Positions 6,063 through 6,097 of a stretch of DNA of 6,097 bases are shown here, piece by piece. This DNA comes from UBA5272 sp964577625 (GTDB lineage: Bacteria > Patescibacteriota > Minisyncoccia > Phycocordibacterales > UBA5272). The notes under the pieces were generated by a model that had not been told where the DNA came from, ran no database searches, and worked only from the letters and a program-made list of their open reading frames with translations. The DNA is taken from assembly GCA_964577625.1 (NCBI GenBank), contig CAZNZP010000033.1, forward strand, positions 1 through 6,097, read 5' to 3'. Within the stretch, counting starts at the first letter, position 1; the number at the start of each line of letters is the position of its first letter. Both the position numbers and the translations under genes were made by a program.

Positions 6063-6097
6063 AAATAAAAAATAAAACCCTTTTAATTTTAAAGGGT
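6063..6097 (-). terminator. Probable intrinsic terminator of a gene beyond the right edge
   Basis: On the minus strand a 7-bp perfect stem, ACCCTTT (6097-6091) with AAAGGGT (6083-6077), encloses a 7-nt loop. It is followed by a T-rich tail (TTTATTTTTTATTT, 6076-6063), the layout of a rho-independent terminator. The stem touches the window edge and may extend further. The A-rich flank on this side could make it work in both directions. It separates pilD from whatever is upstream, supporting a new transcription unit at pilD. Confidence 0.65.

Noticed and set aside
1..6097. UGA recoding (as in Gracilibacteria/Absconditabacteria)
   Set aside because: All genes read through at full family length with the standard code, with no in-frame UGA, and Trp is encoded by TGG where I checked it (LigA W84).

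Overview
The window is AT-rich (by eye roughly 70% A+T) and almost fully coding. All seven genes lie on the minus strand, so transcription runs from the right edge to the left. The low GC, gaps of about 20-35 bp or less, SD-less starts, and style of the pilin-like proteins point to a small-genome bacterium of the Candidate Phyla Radiation (Patescibacteria, Parcubacteria-like). This placement is inference, as no marker rRNA is present. The standard code fits: all six visible stops are TAA or TAG, and no reading frame needs UGA recoded.

In transcription order, the right edge (6063-6097) holds a likely intrinsic terminator of an upstream gene outside the window. Next comes pilD (prepilin peptidase), followed by a tight cassette of four different prepilin-like proteins. 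These look like GspH/FimU (4528-5154), GspJ/PilW (3849-4508), GspI/PilV (3200-3847) and GspK/PilX (2464-3210). Then comes ligA (NAD-dependent DNA ligase, complete, 691 aa), and finally gatC (amidotransferase subunit C), whose 3' end runs off the left edge.

The coherent system is PilD plus the four pseudopilins. PilD would cleave and methylate the pilins. The four pseudopilins together resemble the H-I-J-K priming/tip complex of type II secretion systems and the FimU-PilV-PilW-PilX complex of type IV pili. The last one lacks the Glu at position +5, as GspK does. No major pilin, ATPase or platform protein is in the window, so the rest of the machine must be encoded elsewhere. ligA and gatC are housekeeping genes with no evident functional link.

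Four of the six gene starts preceded by at least 19 bp, or by the upstream terminator, have an extended -10 box (TGn-TANAAT) within 6-21 nt of the ATG. No gene has a Shine-Dalgarno sequence. This suggests four transcription units (pilD; the four pilins; ligA; gatC) with very short or absent leaders. No RNA genes, mobile elements, CRISPR arrays or plus-strand genes are supported, and no gap reaches 300 bases.
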